Shown here piece after piece: positions 10,076 through 19,214 of a stretch of 64,000 nt of DNA; the stretch's first letter is position 1, and each line of letters starts with the position of its first letter. The notes below the pieces were generated by a model, which did not search any database, had not been told where the DNA came from, and saw only the letters and a program-made list of their open reading frames with translations. Position numbers and translations under genes: made by a program. The DNA is from Trichomonas vaginalis G3 (taxonomy: Eukaryota; Parabasalia; Trichomonadida; Trichomonadidae), in contig NC_067203.1 in NCBI RefSeq assembly GCF_026262505.1, forward strand, positions 9,300,001 to 9,364,000, written 5' to 3'.

Positions 10076-10510
10076 ATGTCAGATTGCATTTATTACGACA
10101 CTTTTCCTGGACGTTTCCATGAACTTTTCAAAACGCAAGTAAAACTAAGAAACATGCATTTTAACAGAAGTGAACCCATTGATGAAATCAGAAATCCTGA
10201 ATATATTATAATACCTTATGATGTTAAATTTATTGCGTACATTCCTTATGGACGTAGAGGAACTAAAACAATTTCAACAAAGACGAAAAATTATTTCTGG
10301 AGTGATGAGGAAGGATGTATTTTCTACATTAATGCATACTTAAATAAAGTCACATACGTTAAAACCATTGGTTATACATTCTTTGAATTTTTCATATTTG
10401 ATGACGATGGAAACAGACGCGCAGTTTATCCATTCGAATATACTTATAACTGTTTTCATAAAGCCCTAAATGAATATATAGTAAGGAAAGGACTGATACC
10501 GGAAGAATAA
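10076..10510 (+). CDS. Polinton A edge gene, unknown function
   Basis: An open frame of 144 residues starting MSDCIYYDTFPGRFHELFKT. It is beta-rich with many aromatic residues (SEPIDEIRNPEYIIIPYDVK, YVKTIGYTFFEFFIFDDDGN), and has no membrane span and no known motif. It is the outermost gene of copy A and points inward. The leader ends TTTTTATATAAATATG, the promoter-like pattern seen before many Polinton genes here. I see no counterpart in copy B. Confidence 0.5.
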   Translation: MSDCIYYDTFPGRFHELFKTQVKLRNMHFNRSEPIDEIRNPEYIIIPYDVKFIAYIPYGRRGTKTISTKTKNYFWSDEEGCIFYINAYLNKVTYVKTIGYTFFEFFIFDDDGNRRAVYPFEYTYNCFHKALNEYIVRKGLIPEE

Positions 10511-10759
10511 CATTAAAATTTTTTATTTATTTTTTTTATCATAGATTTTTTCGCACTCACAAAATAAAAAAAAATAAATTAACTCAAAAATTTTTAATTT
10601 CTGTATATACTAAATTTTATCATAAATGCTAAAATTAATTTAGAGAGCTCTTTGAGCCCATCTCGCCGCTACGCGGCTTAGGGTATATCTAACCTTTTTT
10701 CTAACATCATTTCTAACCTAGCCGCTTTGCGGCTCTGATTCGTAGGGTCTCATGAATAT
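10511..10759. other. Spacer with mini-hairpins
   Basis: A non-coding, AT-rich spacer. It holds two GC-rich mini-hairpins, 10665-10677 (GCCGC, loop TAC, GCGGC) and 10720-10734 (AGCCGC, loop TTT, GCGGCT). TCTAACC words lie between them and recur at 29.16 and 30.1-30.3 kb. Confidence 0.6.
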
Positions 10760-10900
10760 TCAACAGTAAATATGCTGACATGAATCAGGTATGTCATCAT
10801 CAGTGTCATCCACATACGTTAAAGATTCATACCATAAACGAGCTTCACGGGAGATGAGAAGTAATGAAACAATAATTAATAATTTATTAGTAAAATTCAT
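10760..10900 (-). CDS. Small single-span membrane protein (Polinton A)
   Basis: A 46-residue open frame: MNFTNKLLIIVSLLLI forms an N-terminal membrane segment or signal anchor, followed by an acidic middle and the end DSCQHIYC. Upstream is TTTTTATATAAA directly before the ATG, the promoter-like pattern of this block. Copy B has a similar 43-residue protein at 40669-40800 with the same layout and the ending NVQHMYS. The pair shows that this is a real, conserved gene despite its size. A likely role is virion-membrane or host-membrane associated; this is inference only. Confidence 0.55.
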   Translation of the reverse strand: MNFTNKLLIIVSLLLISREARLWYESLTYVDDTDDDIPDSCQHIYC

Positions 10901-10925
10901 TTTATATAAAAATAAATTTATTATT

Positions 10926-11159
10926 TCATTCATCTGATTTTTCGAATTCTTCTAACTTCTTCTTCAGTTCTGCTATGTTATCTTCATATAACTTAATCTT
11001 TCTTAATATTCCATCTTTATTTAATGGCTGCTTAATTTTTCTAAATTGAACTCTACCATCTTTCATTTGATGAACATAAAAAACTTCTGGAATAGTTCCT
11101 GATTTAATGTATTCAACTAAAAATTTTTGTTTTGTTGCTTCAGTAATTTTAGCACTCAT
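10926..11159 (-). CDS. Small conserved Polinton protein (DGRVQFRKIKQPL family), copy A
   Basis: A 77-residue open frame. The N-terminal two thirds contain KQKFLVEYIKSGTIPE and the conserved box FYVHQMKDGRVQFRKIKQPL; the end is a short coiled coil (IAELKKKLEEFEKSDE). Relatives in this window lie at 39700-39931 and, more distantly, at the N terminus of the protein at 37133-37561 (FYYVSQSKDGKIYVRKRKVP). The function is unknown; the basic beta-hairpin-like box could bind nucleic acid. Confidence 0.55.
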   Translation of the reverse strand: MSAKITEATKQKFLVEYIKSGTIPEVFYVHQMKDGRVQFRKIKQPLNKDGILRKIKLYEDNIAELKKKLEEFEKSDE

Positions 11160-11212
11160 TTTATTAAAAGTAAAAAATAAAAAATATTTTTAAAATTAAC
11201 TTTATTTTTTAT

Positions 11213-11242
11213 GACCCTTTGGGTCTGAGCCGCTTAGCGGCT
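11213..11242. repeat. Pair of mini-hairpins overlapping a stop codon
   Basis: Hairpin 11213-11225 is GACCC, TTT, GGGTC. Hairpin 11228-11242 is AGCCGC, TTA, GCGGCT. The TTA loop is the complement of the TAA stop codon of the minus-strand gene ending at 11234, so the stop sits exactly in the loop. Confidence 0.7.
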
Positions 11243-11452
11243 TCGTCGTCTTTTCCTTAAATCCTGTGGATCAACTAGATCGGTTGAAGGTCTATTACTT
11301 TCTTTATAGTGCTTATAAAGTTTATAAGCCGCCATATGATAAGGATAATTAAACCATAAATACACTTTACCTAAAGTTTTCAATCGATTATATAAATCAT
11401 TATTGTTAGACGTTTCAGGTGGTGCAGGGTATTCGAGAACATCTCTAACCAT
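11234..11452 (-). CDS. Small basic Polinton protein, unknown
   Basis: A 72-residue open frame (MVRDVLEYPAPPETSNNNDL) with an aromatic, helical centre (YLWFNYPYHMAAYKLYKHYK) and an arginine-rich end (RKRRRSR). The basic tail suggests a nucleic-acid-binding or core protein. It is packed four bases from its upstream neighbour. Its stop codon lies in a hairpin loop. Confidence 0.5.
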   Translation of the reverse strand: MVRDVLEYPAPPETSNNNDLYNRLKTLGKVYLWFNYPYHMAAYKLYKHYKESNRPSTDLVDPQDLRKRRRSR

Positions 11453-11456
11453 TTAA

Positions 11457-11966
11457 TTACTTTAAAACTCTTGGTTTCTTTTTAGTTTTTAACAGTTTCT
11501 TTGCTTTTGCGATTTTAGCTAAAATATATCTTCGACCGTAATGGAACCAATTCGAACCTCCTGTTTTAGGGTCAAAAGGTCTTCCATAACCGCCAGGGTC
11601 ATATGGTGCGACCGCAGTTACTGGCGCTGGTGCTGGTGCTGAATTAATCGGCGGTGCCTCAATTGGTGGATATTCTGGCTGTTTCTCCTTTTCTTTAAGT
11701 GAATTTAATTTAAACTCTTCACCATTCAACTGACCTTTAAAATCTTTTAGCTGCTTAGATATTTCATTATCTTCACCTAAAAGATTTTGCGACTGGTCAG
11801 CAACCCAGTTACCTAATTTCTTTAACTTTTCAGATTTTAATTTTCTGGCAGCAGCTCCCACAAGCATTCCAGCATTATTTTTTAAAGCTTTTGATACAGC
11901 TCCACCAGTTAAACCGTCAATAGCTTTATAACCTCCATACAAAGCTGATAGTGTTGAAAATACCAT
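11457..11966 (-). CDS. Polinton core/minor-capsid-like protein, copy A
   Basis: A 169-residue open frame. The N terminus is amphipathic and glycine-rich (YGGYKAIDGLTGGAVSKALK), then helical, then a Pro/Ala-rich linker, and finally a basic end with the box GRPFDPKTGGSNWFHYGRR. The counterpart in copy B (18687-19214) has the same plan, including the box GRPFDPLTGGSNWYHYGRRR. An amphipathic Gly/Ser N-terminal part followed by a basic C-terminal part recalls adenovirus protein VI or core proteins, relatives of Polinton virion proteins. This is an analogy, not a proven homology. Confidence 0.55.
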   Translation of the reverse strand: MVFSTLSALYGGYKAIDGLTGGAVSKALKNNAGMLVGAAARKLKSEKLKKLGNWVADQSQNLLGEDNEISKQLKDFKGQLNGEEFKLNSLKEKEKQPEYPPIEAPPINSAPAPAPVTAVAPYDPGGYGRPFDPKTGGSNWFHYGRRYILAKIAKAKKLLKTKKKPRVLK

Positions 11967-12166
11967 TTAATGCTTATTAAAATCATTTCTCATAATGATT
12001 AACTCATAAAATTTTTCATCGGAGCTAAACGTTAATGAAACTCTGACTTTTTCACCACTGAACCTCTTTATTAGTTCATTAATTCTATCAATTATATTAG
12101 CACATCACTTACATCATCAATGATAGTAATATCATCACAAATTATTTTTACATTTAACGACGTCAT
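11967..12166 (-). pseudogene. Fossil of a small Polinton gene, copy A
   Basis: The broken counterpart of the 74-residue proteins at 19215-19439 and 20936-21160; it shares SLTFSSDEKFYELI near the end. It lacks the mini-hairpin insert found in those two copies, which makes it the empty-site comparison for that insertion. Confidence 0.6.
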
Positions 12167-12201
12167 TTATTACAAATTAATTTCTTCTATTCTTTAAATA
12201 A

Positions 12202-12461
12202 TTAATGACCTAATACGTGGGAGTTGTCGTGGCGCTTTCGCTGGCTTGTTTGAATCGGTGTAGATTTTTTCAGACCTGTTGGAATAATATCAGCCACGGC
12301 AGTTTGATTAATCGGCATTCTATATAAATTTCTATATAAATATGGTCCAGCTACAGCACCGCAGCTAATAAAAGACCTACAGGAATTACAATTCTATTAT
12401 AGTTCCGCGGTTTAGGGTCTTCATCAAAACTAGCCCATGCGCTTTCAGTCGTTGAACTCAT
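12202..12461 (-). pseudogene. Fossil single-span membrane protein, copy A
   Basis: The N terminus MSSTTESAWASFDEDPKPRN is followed by a hydrophobic span (RIVIPVGLLLAAV). The layout and gene position resemble the Ser/Pro-rich single-span protein at 39193-39651. Broken (about one break). Confidence 0.45.
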
Positions 12462-12478
12462 TTATATATAATTAAATT

Positions 12479-13369
12479 TTAATAAGCGATTAATATGAGT
12501 TCGATAATAATGCTATCTTTTCTATCACCAGGAAGGACAATATCTTTTAGGCTCGATGGTTCAACTAATTTTATATTAAATTTATTAACATAATTAGTTA
12601 TTGAATAATGTTTCGGCGGAGAATACAAACAGTTTGATAAACATAAAATAGAATCTTCAGCGAATTCACTTATACTTGATTTAATGATTGCTGCTTCTCT
12701 GGACCAAACGCCGTTAAATGAAATTGATGTTAATAAATAATCATCATTTTTAATGGAAATTGATTTTGGTAGGTACTCCAGGAGGTCATTTAATGTTATC
12801 TGTTCTGCTCCGAACTGAGCAAATCGATAAAAGCATTCATCATTATTAATTCCTGTAATCTCTTGAAAATTTTTATTCGTGTATACATTTTCAATCTCAT
12901 CACCGACAGCGCTATCTTTTAAATCAAATATGAAACCAGCTTTTGAATTTGAATTAACACGAAATTCTATTGAATTAGTTTCAAAACTATAAAACATATC
13001 AACTTCATTAGGTTGAGGATATCCGGCACCTTTTAACTGTTCAATAAGAACTGATTTAATCTTTTTATTAAATGCTGTCATATCATCTCCTGTGTCTAAA
13101 TCTATATAAATCTGTAAATCATATTGATGATTATCTCTTATTATTCCAAAATTATATAATTCAATGGTTCGTCCTGCAGGAATGGTTTTTATCTGTCTTA
13201 TTTCAATCGCTTTTTCACCAGTGTTATAATCAACCCAGTGTTTAGGATACTCATAAATGTATTCACCATTGATTATTTTAAACGGTTGTGAAAATATGTG
13301 TTCATAATAGATTTTAATATTTTTATCATTAAGACCGGGAACGGTATTAACAAAATTTCTGACTTGCAT
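12479..13369 (-). CDS. Penton-like / minor capsid protein 1, Polinton copy A
   Basis: A 296-residue, beta-rich protein that looks whole (MQVRNFVNTVPGLNDKNIKI). Conserved boxes shared with the copy at 21161-22041 include YEYPKHWVDY, GEKAIEIRQIKTIPAGRTI, WSREAAIIKSSISEFAEDSI and LYSPPKHYSITN. The even spacing of beta strands and its place among the virion genes fit a single-jelly-roll penton-type protein of Polintons; this is inferred from family layout. The start codon lies 16 bases from the divergent ATPase start, so both promoters share one short spacer. Confidence 0.6.
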   Translation of the reverse strand: MQVRNFVNTVPGLNDKNIKIYYEHIFSQPFKIINGEYIYEYPKHWVDYNTGEKAIEIRQIKTIPAGRTIELYNFGIIRDNHQYDLQIYIDLDTGDDMTAFNKKIKSVLIEQLKGAGYPQPNEVDMFYSFETNSIEFRVNSNSKAGFIFDLKDSAVGDEIENVYTNKNFQEITGINNDECFYRFAQFGAEQITLNDLLEYLPKSISIKNDDYLLTSISFNGVWSREAAIIKSSISEFAEDSILCLSNCLYSPPKHYSITNYVNKFNIKLVEPSSLKDIVLPGDRKDSIIIELILIAY

Positions 13370-13385
13370 TTTTAATTATAATAAA

Positions 13386-14266
13386 ATGAAACATTTATTT
13401 GAAGAAGTCGATGAAAAAATGAATGAAAAATCTGATAAACTCAATAGTTCATTAATTCTTCCCTTCAGTAAGGATTATCAGTTCTGTTCAAACGGTGTGT
13501 ATTTCTATTGCGGAAAAATGGGTTCGGAAAGACTTTTAATTTAATTCGTCATATTTTAATTACTGAACGTTAGGTCAAGATTCATATTATGACCAAATCA
13601 TTATATCAGCAACTTCAGATTCAATGGATTCAACAGCGAAGACGTTTATAGTAAAGTTCAGGCATCAGTAATTAAAGTTCCAGATAGCGAATTAATTTCT
13701 TTTCTTCAACGTATATAAGAAGAAAGAAGAAATATTATGCAATAGTTGAATTTATACAATCAGGAATGCAAAAGACCTCGGAAGAAATGGAAAGAATTAT
13801 TGATAAACATCATTTGAGACAGCAGGATGGTACGTATGATATGAAACGATTGACAAACTACATTCTCTCAAAACTTTCAAAATATCCTTTTAAAAAATAT
13901 CCATCAAACACTTTATTAGTTTGTGATGATTTCGCTGGTAAAGGTTTAGTTTCAAAACCAGATTCACCATTAGCTAATTTAATACTAAAGTCAGACATTA
14001 CACATGACTGTTGCAATACTTATGCAAACGTGGAGGTTTTTAGCATTAAACATTAAACGTTTAATTACTGATTTCGTTATATTTCAAGGTTTCTCAAAAT
14101 ACGATATAGAATTAATTTGGAAGCAATCAGGATAACATTACCTTTTGATGAAATCTGGGATGCTTATAAATCACTCATTTCACCACGTTCATATTTAGAA
14201 ATTCATATAATGACTAATACAATTAATGTTAAAAATATACCTTGGGAAAGACCAACATTATTTTAA
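13386..14266 (+). pseudogene. Fossil packaging ATPase (FtsK-HerA/A32 type), copy A
   Basis: Recognisable relative of the ATPase at 22058-22942, with the Walker B stretch NTLLVCDDFAGKG and the preceding helical region readable. Broken, with several breaks. The 3' end overlaps the stop of the convergent gene at 14263. Confidence 0.65.
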
Positions 14267-14655
14267 AGCTTTATTTTTAGATGAGGTGTAGTGAATAGAT
14301 TCCATCCATCTCTATCACCATTTCTGTTTATATTTTTGGTGTCATTCATGTCCACACTTTCTGGATCAGTCAGTTTTTGAGGATAAAGATTTGAATAACT
14401 ATTTTGAATTGATAGTGCCTCACCTTTTAACGCATAAACTCTATTACTTTCTGCATATTTAATATTTGAACCACCAGATCCATCATTAACATAAATAGTA
14501 AATGGTTTATAATCGATGTTCATATTTCGACTTCTGCCTTTTGATTTCTTATTTATTACTTCAACATCTTTATAAACTGCGCCCGTTTCAGTGAATTCAA
14601 CAAGATTTTCATTTTCAAGTTTCACGTTTAAACCTTTATCAAAGATATTATTCAT
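14263..14655 (-). CDS. Conserved Polinton protein, unknown, copy A
   Basis: A 130-residue open frame (MNNIFDKGLNVKLENENLVE). The conserved boxes FTETGAVYKD, YVNDGSGGSNIKYAES and MNDTKNINRNGDRD also occur at 22939-23327. It is beta-rich with no membrane span. The tight divergent arrangement with the next gene (36 bases between starts) includes the shared leader AAAAGGTTTTTATTCT. Confidence 0.5.
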   Translation of the reverse strand: MNNIFDKGLNVKLENENLVEFTETGAVYKDVEVINKKSKGRSRNMNIDYKPFTIYVNDGSGGSNIKYAESNRVYALKGEALSIQNSYSNLYPQKLTDPESVDMNDTKNINRNGDRDGWNLFTTPHLKIKL

Positions 14656-14690
14656 TTTTATAGTAATAAAAGGTTTTTATTCTCTAGAAA

Positions 14691-15301
14691 ATGAGAAGTA
14701 AATCCATCTTAGCCGGTGCAGTGAATGTTCCTATTGAACCTACATCTAATGTTGATTCAAGAACGACAAATAATATTATAATCAAAAATTAGCTCCGAAA
14801 ACTTGAAAGATAAAGACCAGCTGAAATAAATCCGTTAATTTAAACACAGCTTCAAACACAAACGCTAACAGTGAAGTTAAGTTAGAATATCCACCTCCAT
14901 TAGAACCATATCGCGTGATGCTCAAGATAATCCATATTCAAATTCAAACTTCTTCAGATAACGTAGACCATTACCTCCTTAATTTATACCAAACAATATT
15001 ACTCAAAGACGATAAGAAGCTTTTGACAAATCTTATTAGTAAGAATCAAATAATTTTAACAAAGGAGGATTTAGAAAATGTTATATCAAGAATAACAGGG
15101 AAACAGTGCGTTTATTGATTATCTTGACCCGAAATCGAATGTTGTGGTCAAATACCAGTATTTATGAAAATCGGTAATATTAGAATAATCGAAACACCAG
15201 GAACTACAAGTTTGAGTTTAAGTATAAAAAAATATTCGAATGAATACACAAAACTTTCAACAGAATATAAACTTTGCTTGAAATATGTTTTAACGAATTA
15301 A
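14691..15301 (+). pseudogene. Fossil of a conserved Polinton gene, copy A
   Basis: Counterpart of 23362-23975, sharing MRSKSILAGAVNVPIEPTSN at the start and LLKDDKKLLTNLISKNQIIL in the middle. Broken with a few breaks. Function unknown. Confidence 0.5.
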
Positions 15302-15309
15302 TTTAAAAT

Positions 15310-16087
15310 TTATATTTTTATCCCTGGTTCATCATCTAGTCCATTAGCTCTTATATTAGACCAAAAATCAACTTCTATAGTCATTTGAACAGGAGCTTTA
15401 ATTTCAATTGGTTCGCCTTGAAAATCAACTAATCTAAATGTCATATCTTTTAAATGGTGTGGTTGAATTCGAACCCATTTTCCTTCGTGCCTTAATAAAA
15501 TCGGAAAATTAGGCATGAATACAGAATTGACGGCGTAACAGAACGATTTATATTCTATAACAGAATTTTTATTATTAACTCCTGAAATTCCTGTTACATT
15601 ACTTATTTTTGATTCAACATATAAACAGTTTCCATAACATATGTAGGGTGCAGATTTCATTTCAATTATATATTTTTGATTTTCAATAGAAGATTTTAAT
15701 GGTAATTCTTGATGATAAGCACCTAGTAATAAACGTGCTCGATGAGTCATATCAGTAATTTTAAATTCTTTTTCGGAACTAAATTTTATTATTCCTGAAT
15801 CAGTTAATTCACAGTTAAGGCTCCGTTAAATTTTTCATCAATGAGATCCTGAATCTTTTTCTCTAACGTATCAATATCATATTTATTTCTTGCTTTAAAA
15901 TGAATTTCAGTACTAATACCATCAATTTCAAATGTAATGAAATCGTTAGGTCTGTTATAACAAATGAAGCGATAGTGCTAAAATCAAGAACTCTGAAAGC
16001 TAGTGGTTCATTCTGAAGACCAAGGTTAGTTTGTAATTTTAATGTCCCGTAATCATTAGGATCAGTACTTTGCAAATAGAACAACAT
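15310..16087 (-). pseudogene. Fossil penton-like protein 2, copy A
   Basis: Counterpart of 24237-24992. It shares RARLLLGAYHQELPLKS, YICYGNCLYVESKISNVTGI and LKDMTFRLVDFQGEPIEIKA. It is beta-rich and jelly-roll-like in pattern. Broken (a few breaks). Confidence 0.5.
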
Positions 16088-16106
16088 TTTTATTCTAATT
16101 AAAAAT

Positions 16107-17383
16107 ATGAGTATATCCGCATATTCTTATGAAGCTGATAGGGCGAAAAGATTAATTTTCGGTTCATACACGTTTTCATTTGATGATGAATTTTAATTAT
16201 CACTGATGGAAAAACTGAACATTATATCTCATGGAAAGAATATGAAAAATTCATTCCAATATTAACGCCATGTACAATGCCTTTTAAAGACGGTGAAATT
16301 ATTGAAAAAGATAACACAACGTTATAGGTCTGTTTATGAAGCATTAGAATATATGTTGAATTATAATCCCGAAAGATTTGACCCAAGCACTACGCCATGT
16401 GCAATGCCCTTTATTAAGGATGGTAAAATCGTAAGGGTTCCGAATTCAACGGTTTATACAGCTGTTCAAAACAGTTTACAAAACATTTTAGCGAATATCT
16501 TTAATTCAGAAACTACGGAAATAAAATTACCGTATATAACAGATGCTAAAGAAATTAAATCAAAAACAACAACATTATTTGCATCACTTAATGATTTAAT
16601 GACTTATATAATTAATATTCCTGCGCCAACTACAGCATTTGATCCAAACTCGACGGTTTGCAGCGTACCTTTCATTAACGACAGTTCAGTAATTGAATTA
16701 AGGGATTCAACAGTAATGAATCATTAAAGGCTTCATTAATGAAAATCATTGATTTTAACTCATTCATGAATTCATATAATTCATTCATTAATGTTTCATA
16801 CACTTCTAAAGAAGGTGAGCCAAAAACCATCGATAAAGCGGTGTATGAAATAAAAGCATCAATGACGAAATTGAATTCGTTAACTTTTGACGGTGATAGT
16901 TCCGTTAACAGCATGACATCAGGAAAAACGATTTTAACAAAAGAATATTTAAAATCTCATGTTAGTGAGTTCGTTGAAATTGAAAAAGAAGGCGGAATTA
17001 AGTTCGATCCACTGGGTTTCATTTTCGACTTAGCGAATGCGGGTGTTAGTTTCGCTGAATGGACAACTATACAGAGTGAGATAAATGCAATATGGACGTT
17101 TTTGGGGTCAAAAGCGGGAATGGGTGAGCTTGTAGATGCTGCAAGAACATTAGGTGAAACGGGAAATTTTGTAGATGGTTTTAAAAGACTTGTTTCAAAT
17201 GTTTTAACAAACACAAAGAAATTATTTAGATATACCGTACATAACGGACAGATTTTCGAACAGGTAGCAACAAACCCTCCGGTTATGGCTGCGTTGATGA
17301 TGGCTAGAGACATAAAGCCGCGAGCGAGGGCGAAGCCCACGGAGAGAAAGAGAGGATACGGGTCAGGTTATTCGAGACATTAA
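16107..17383 (+). pseudogene. Fossil fibre-like protein, copy A
   Basis: Counterpart of the collagen-bearing fibre gene at 25010-26247 but without the collagen-like stretch. The repeated motif around NSTVYTAVQNSLQNILANIF and IPAPTTAFDPNSTVCSVPFI occurs twice. The last third (FDPLGFIFDLANAGVSFAEW) matches copy B. Near the end a mini-hairpin (17328-17338) is part of the reading frame (PRARAKPTERKRG). Broken, a few breaks. Confidence 0.5.
17328..17338. repeat. Mini-hairpin inside coding sequence
   Basis: GGGC, GAA, GCCC, preceded by CCGCGAGCGA; it belongs to the dispersed hairpin family described in the findings. Confidence 0.65.
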
Positions 17384-18104
17384 AAACGTGTATCCTGAAG
17401 TTATTGATTTATTTAGAGGTGTTAATGATTCGATTTCAAATCATTCTATAACCCTTGATGAAGAGAATAAATTAACAGATTATATATTCGTCATTATTGC
17501 AGAACTAATGAAGAGAATAAATGAAAAAGGTATTGATATATTATAATGTAGCGATGTAATGATGAAAAGAAATTTTGACTCATTATTTACAGAACCGAAA
17601 ACAGAATATAGTCTTTATGATGTAATTACTGAATTAATGAAAAAGATTAATGATAATAAGAGTTCTGGCGGAAGAGTTGAATTAGAAGTGAATGATGTTA
17701 ATGAGAAATTAGATAGTAAAGCAGATAAAAACCATGTGCATTATATAAGTTCAGATGAACAGATTATAACGGACTATCATGGATATTTAACACAGGATGA
17801 AGAAGTGAATACGGAAGATGTTAATGAAAGAAGATATAAATTCATTCGTGCTGAAGGTTATGACATACGCTGTGTATAGTATGACACAGGTAAAGCACCA
17901 GAAGCATTTGATTATAATGAGGAAATATATGCTTCGTATATCTTTATTAACGATGTATTAGTTGAACCAAGATTTATGTTGAGAGTTAATGCAAAAATAA
18001 CTTTTGAAGATGCTCTAAAAAATAAAGCTGACAAAGATGAACTTGACGCAACGAACAAAGTTTTGGAATCTCATAAACACAATATCTCCGATATAAATGA
18101 ACTT
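17384..18104 (+). pseudogene. Fossil tail-fibre-like gene, copy A, cut at the junction
   Basis: Closely related to 26430-26955 of copy B, with KADKNHVHYISSDEQIITDY and KHNISDINEL. It stops abruptly where the terminal repeat of copy B starts (AACTTAAC microhomology). Broken. Confidence 0.55.
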
Positions 18105-18574
18105 AACCTTAAATATTTACAAAACCGCCAACCACTTCACCTCACTAACGACTTCACTAATGAAAAAATAAACGTTCTCACTAACGTTCCCACTAATGTT
18201 CTCATTTACAAAAGTATTGCAGCGCTTCCCATTGCTGTGCTTCACACAATAGTTCATATTCTTCAATATCGCTGCTGTCACTCCAATCGTCAGAGTCAAA
18301 GTCACTGTCAAAATAAATGTATGTAAGTTTTGACAAAGCTAATGAAACACGCTTACCGTTTGTATCTATTGCTTTTATATATCTCCCATTATGTTTGTTG
18401 TCGTAAACGCTCAAACTAACTTTACCCTTTCTCCCTCGTATCTGATAGAATGTATTTTCAGGAGGAACGAAGAACAAATTCTTGAACTCATGACCGTTGT
18501 AGTTTGTTATCTCAATAGTTTTCGTCATTTATATAAAAATAAAATAAAAAATTATTTAAAAAATAAACTTAAAA
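18101..18574 (-). repeat. Terminal inverted repeat of Polinton B, left
   Basis: Nearly identical, in inverted orientation, to 40046-40522. It contains the 108-residue gene and the outer CACTAACG/CTAACG words. The right copy has about 12 extra bases in this subterminal repeat. Confidence 0.75.
18202..18528 (-). CDS. Terminal-repeat gene, left copy
   Basis: A 108-residue open frame, MTKTIEITNYNGHEFKNLFF, with a beta-rich first half (QIRGRKGKVSLSVYDNKHNG) and a strongly acidic tail (DSDFDSDDWSDSSDIEEYE). Its twin at 40082-40408 differs at only a few residues. Because it lies wholly inside the terminal repeat, the element carries two copies facing inward from each end in mirror orientation. Function unknown; the basic beta part plus acidic tail could be a DNA-binding regulator. 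The leader TTTTTATATAA directly precedes the ATG. Confidence 0.55.
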   Translation of the reverse strand: MTKTIEITNYNGHEFKNLFFVPPENTFYQIRGRKGKVSLSVYDNKHNGRYIKAIDTNGKRVSLALSKLTYIYFDSDFDSDDWSDSSDIEEYELLCEAQQWEALQYFCK

Positions 18575-18594
18575 AATTTATAAAAAATCAGCCA

Positions 18595-18638
18595 TTAGAA
18601 CAGTCAGTCAGTCAGTCAGTTAGTCAGTGACTGTTCTA
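18595..18638. repeat. Hairpin with GTCA-repeat loop
   Basis: Arms TAGAACAGTCA and TGACTGTTCTA (11 bases) flank several GTCA repeats. It sits about 50 bases beyond the stop of the minus-strand gene at 18687, a place fit for 3' end formation. Confidence 0.55.
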
Positions 18639-18686
18639 CAAAAATATTTCATACACGACAAAAATAATTTTGAAGTTTACTCCTCT

Positions 18687-19214
18687 TCAGTGCTTTATAA
18701 CTCTCTTCCTTGGTTTCTTTTTAGTTGCTTTCTTCACGTCTGTCTCCAACTTGACTGTCTTTCTTCTTCGTCCATAATGATACCAATTACTTCCACCAGT
18801 CAATGGGTCAAATGGTCGTTCATAAGGGTTTCCATACATTCCATAAGGCCCGTATGGATAAACCGCTGGTGGAGAAGAAACATTTTCTTTAGTTCCATCG
18901 ACTCTATTTAAATGCATTGTTTCACCTTTCATCTGGTCATTAAAGTCTTTTGCGTGTTTTGCAAACTCATCGTCCTTTCCTAAAGCATTTTCTGACTCAG
19001 TCGCAACCAAATTGGATGCTTTATTTATGAGCCCTATTTTATTTAATCTTAACTTCTTTGCAACCCAGCCTCCAATCTTCCCTTTATTTGCATCTAATGT
19101 CTTTGAAACCCTTCCTCCACTCATTTTATTTACTGCGTCATAAGCTCCAAGTACTTTTGCTCCAAATGCTAATGCTTTTGTTCCCATTGCGCCTAAAGCT
19201 GCCCAAGCTACCAT
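18687..19214 (-). CDS. Polinton core/minor-capsid-like protein, copy B
   Basis: A 175-residue open frame. The N-terminal Ala/Gly-rich hydrophobic-amphipathic part (WAALGAMGTKALAFGAKVLG), NKMSGGRVSKTL, a helical middle, the box GRPFDPLTGGSNWYHYGRRR and a Lys/Arg-rich end match the counterpart at 11457-11966. The amphipathic head and basic tail fit a membrane-active or core virion protein. It abuts the next gene by one base. Confidence 0.55.
   Translation of the reverse strand: MVAWAALGAMGTKALAFGAKVLGAYDAVNKMSGGRVSKTLDANKGKIGGWVAKKLRLNKIGLINKASNLVATESENALGKDDEFAKHAKDFNDQMKGETMHLNRVDGTKENVSSPPAVYPYGPYGMYGNPYERPFDPLTGGSNWYHYGRRRKTVKLETDVKKATKKKPRKRVIKH

Larger units (their letters stand above)
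9940..18104. mobile_element. Polinton/Maverick copy A, left part only (fossil)
   Basis: A fossil Polinton fragment. In order, it holds paralogues of genes also present in copy B: small edge genes, core/membrane proteins, a penton-like protein, the A32-type packaging ATPase, two unknown genes, a second penton-like protein, a fibre-like protein and the start of the tail-fibre-like gene. It ends abruptly inside that gene at about 18,104, where the terminal repeat of copy B begins. Integrase, PolB and major capsid genes are absent from this part. About fifteen breaks are spread over several genes while others remain open. Coding identity with copy B is only moderate and changes look mostly silent, so the two copies belong to lineages that diverged well before they became neighbours. 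The left boundary (9.94-10.0 kb) is approximate and I found no target duplication. Confidence 0.75.

Noticed and set aside
18600-18630. GTCA repeats as telomere-like or microsatellite sequence
   Set aside because: Only a handful of units, enclosed in hairpin arms; better read as a hairpin loop.
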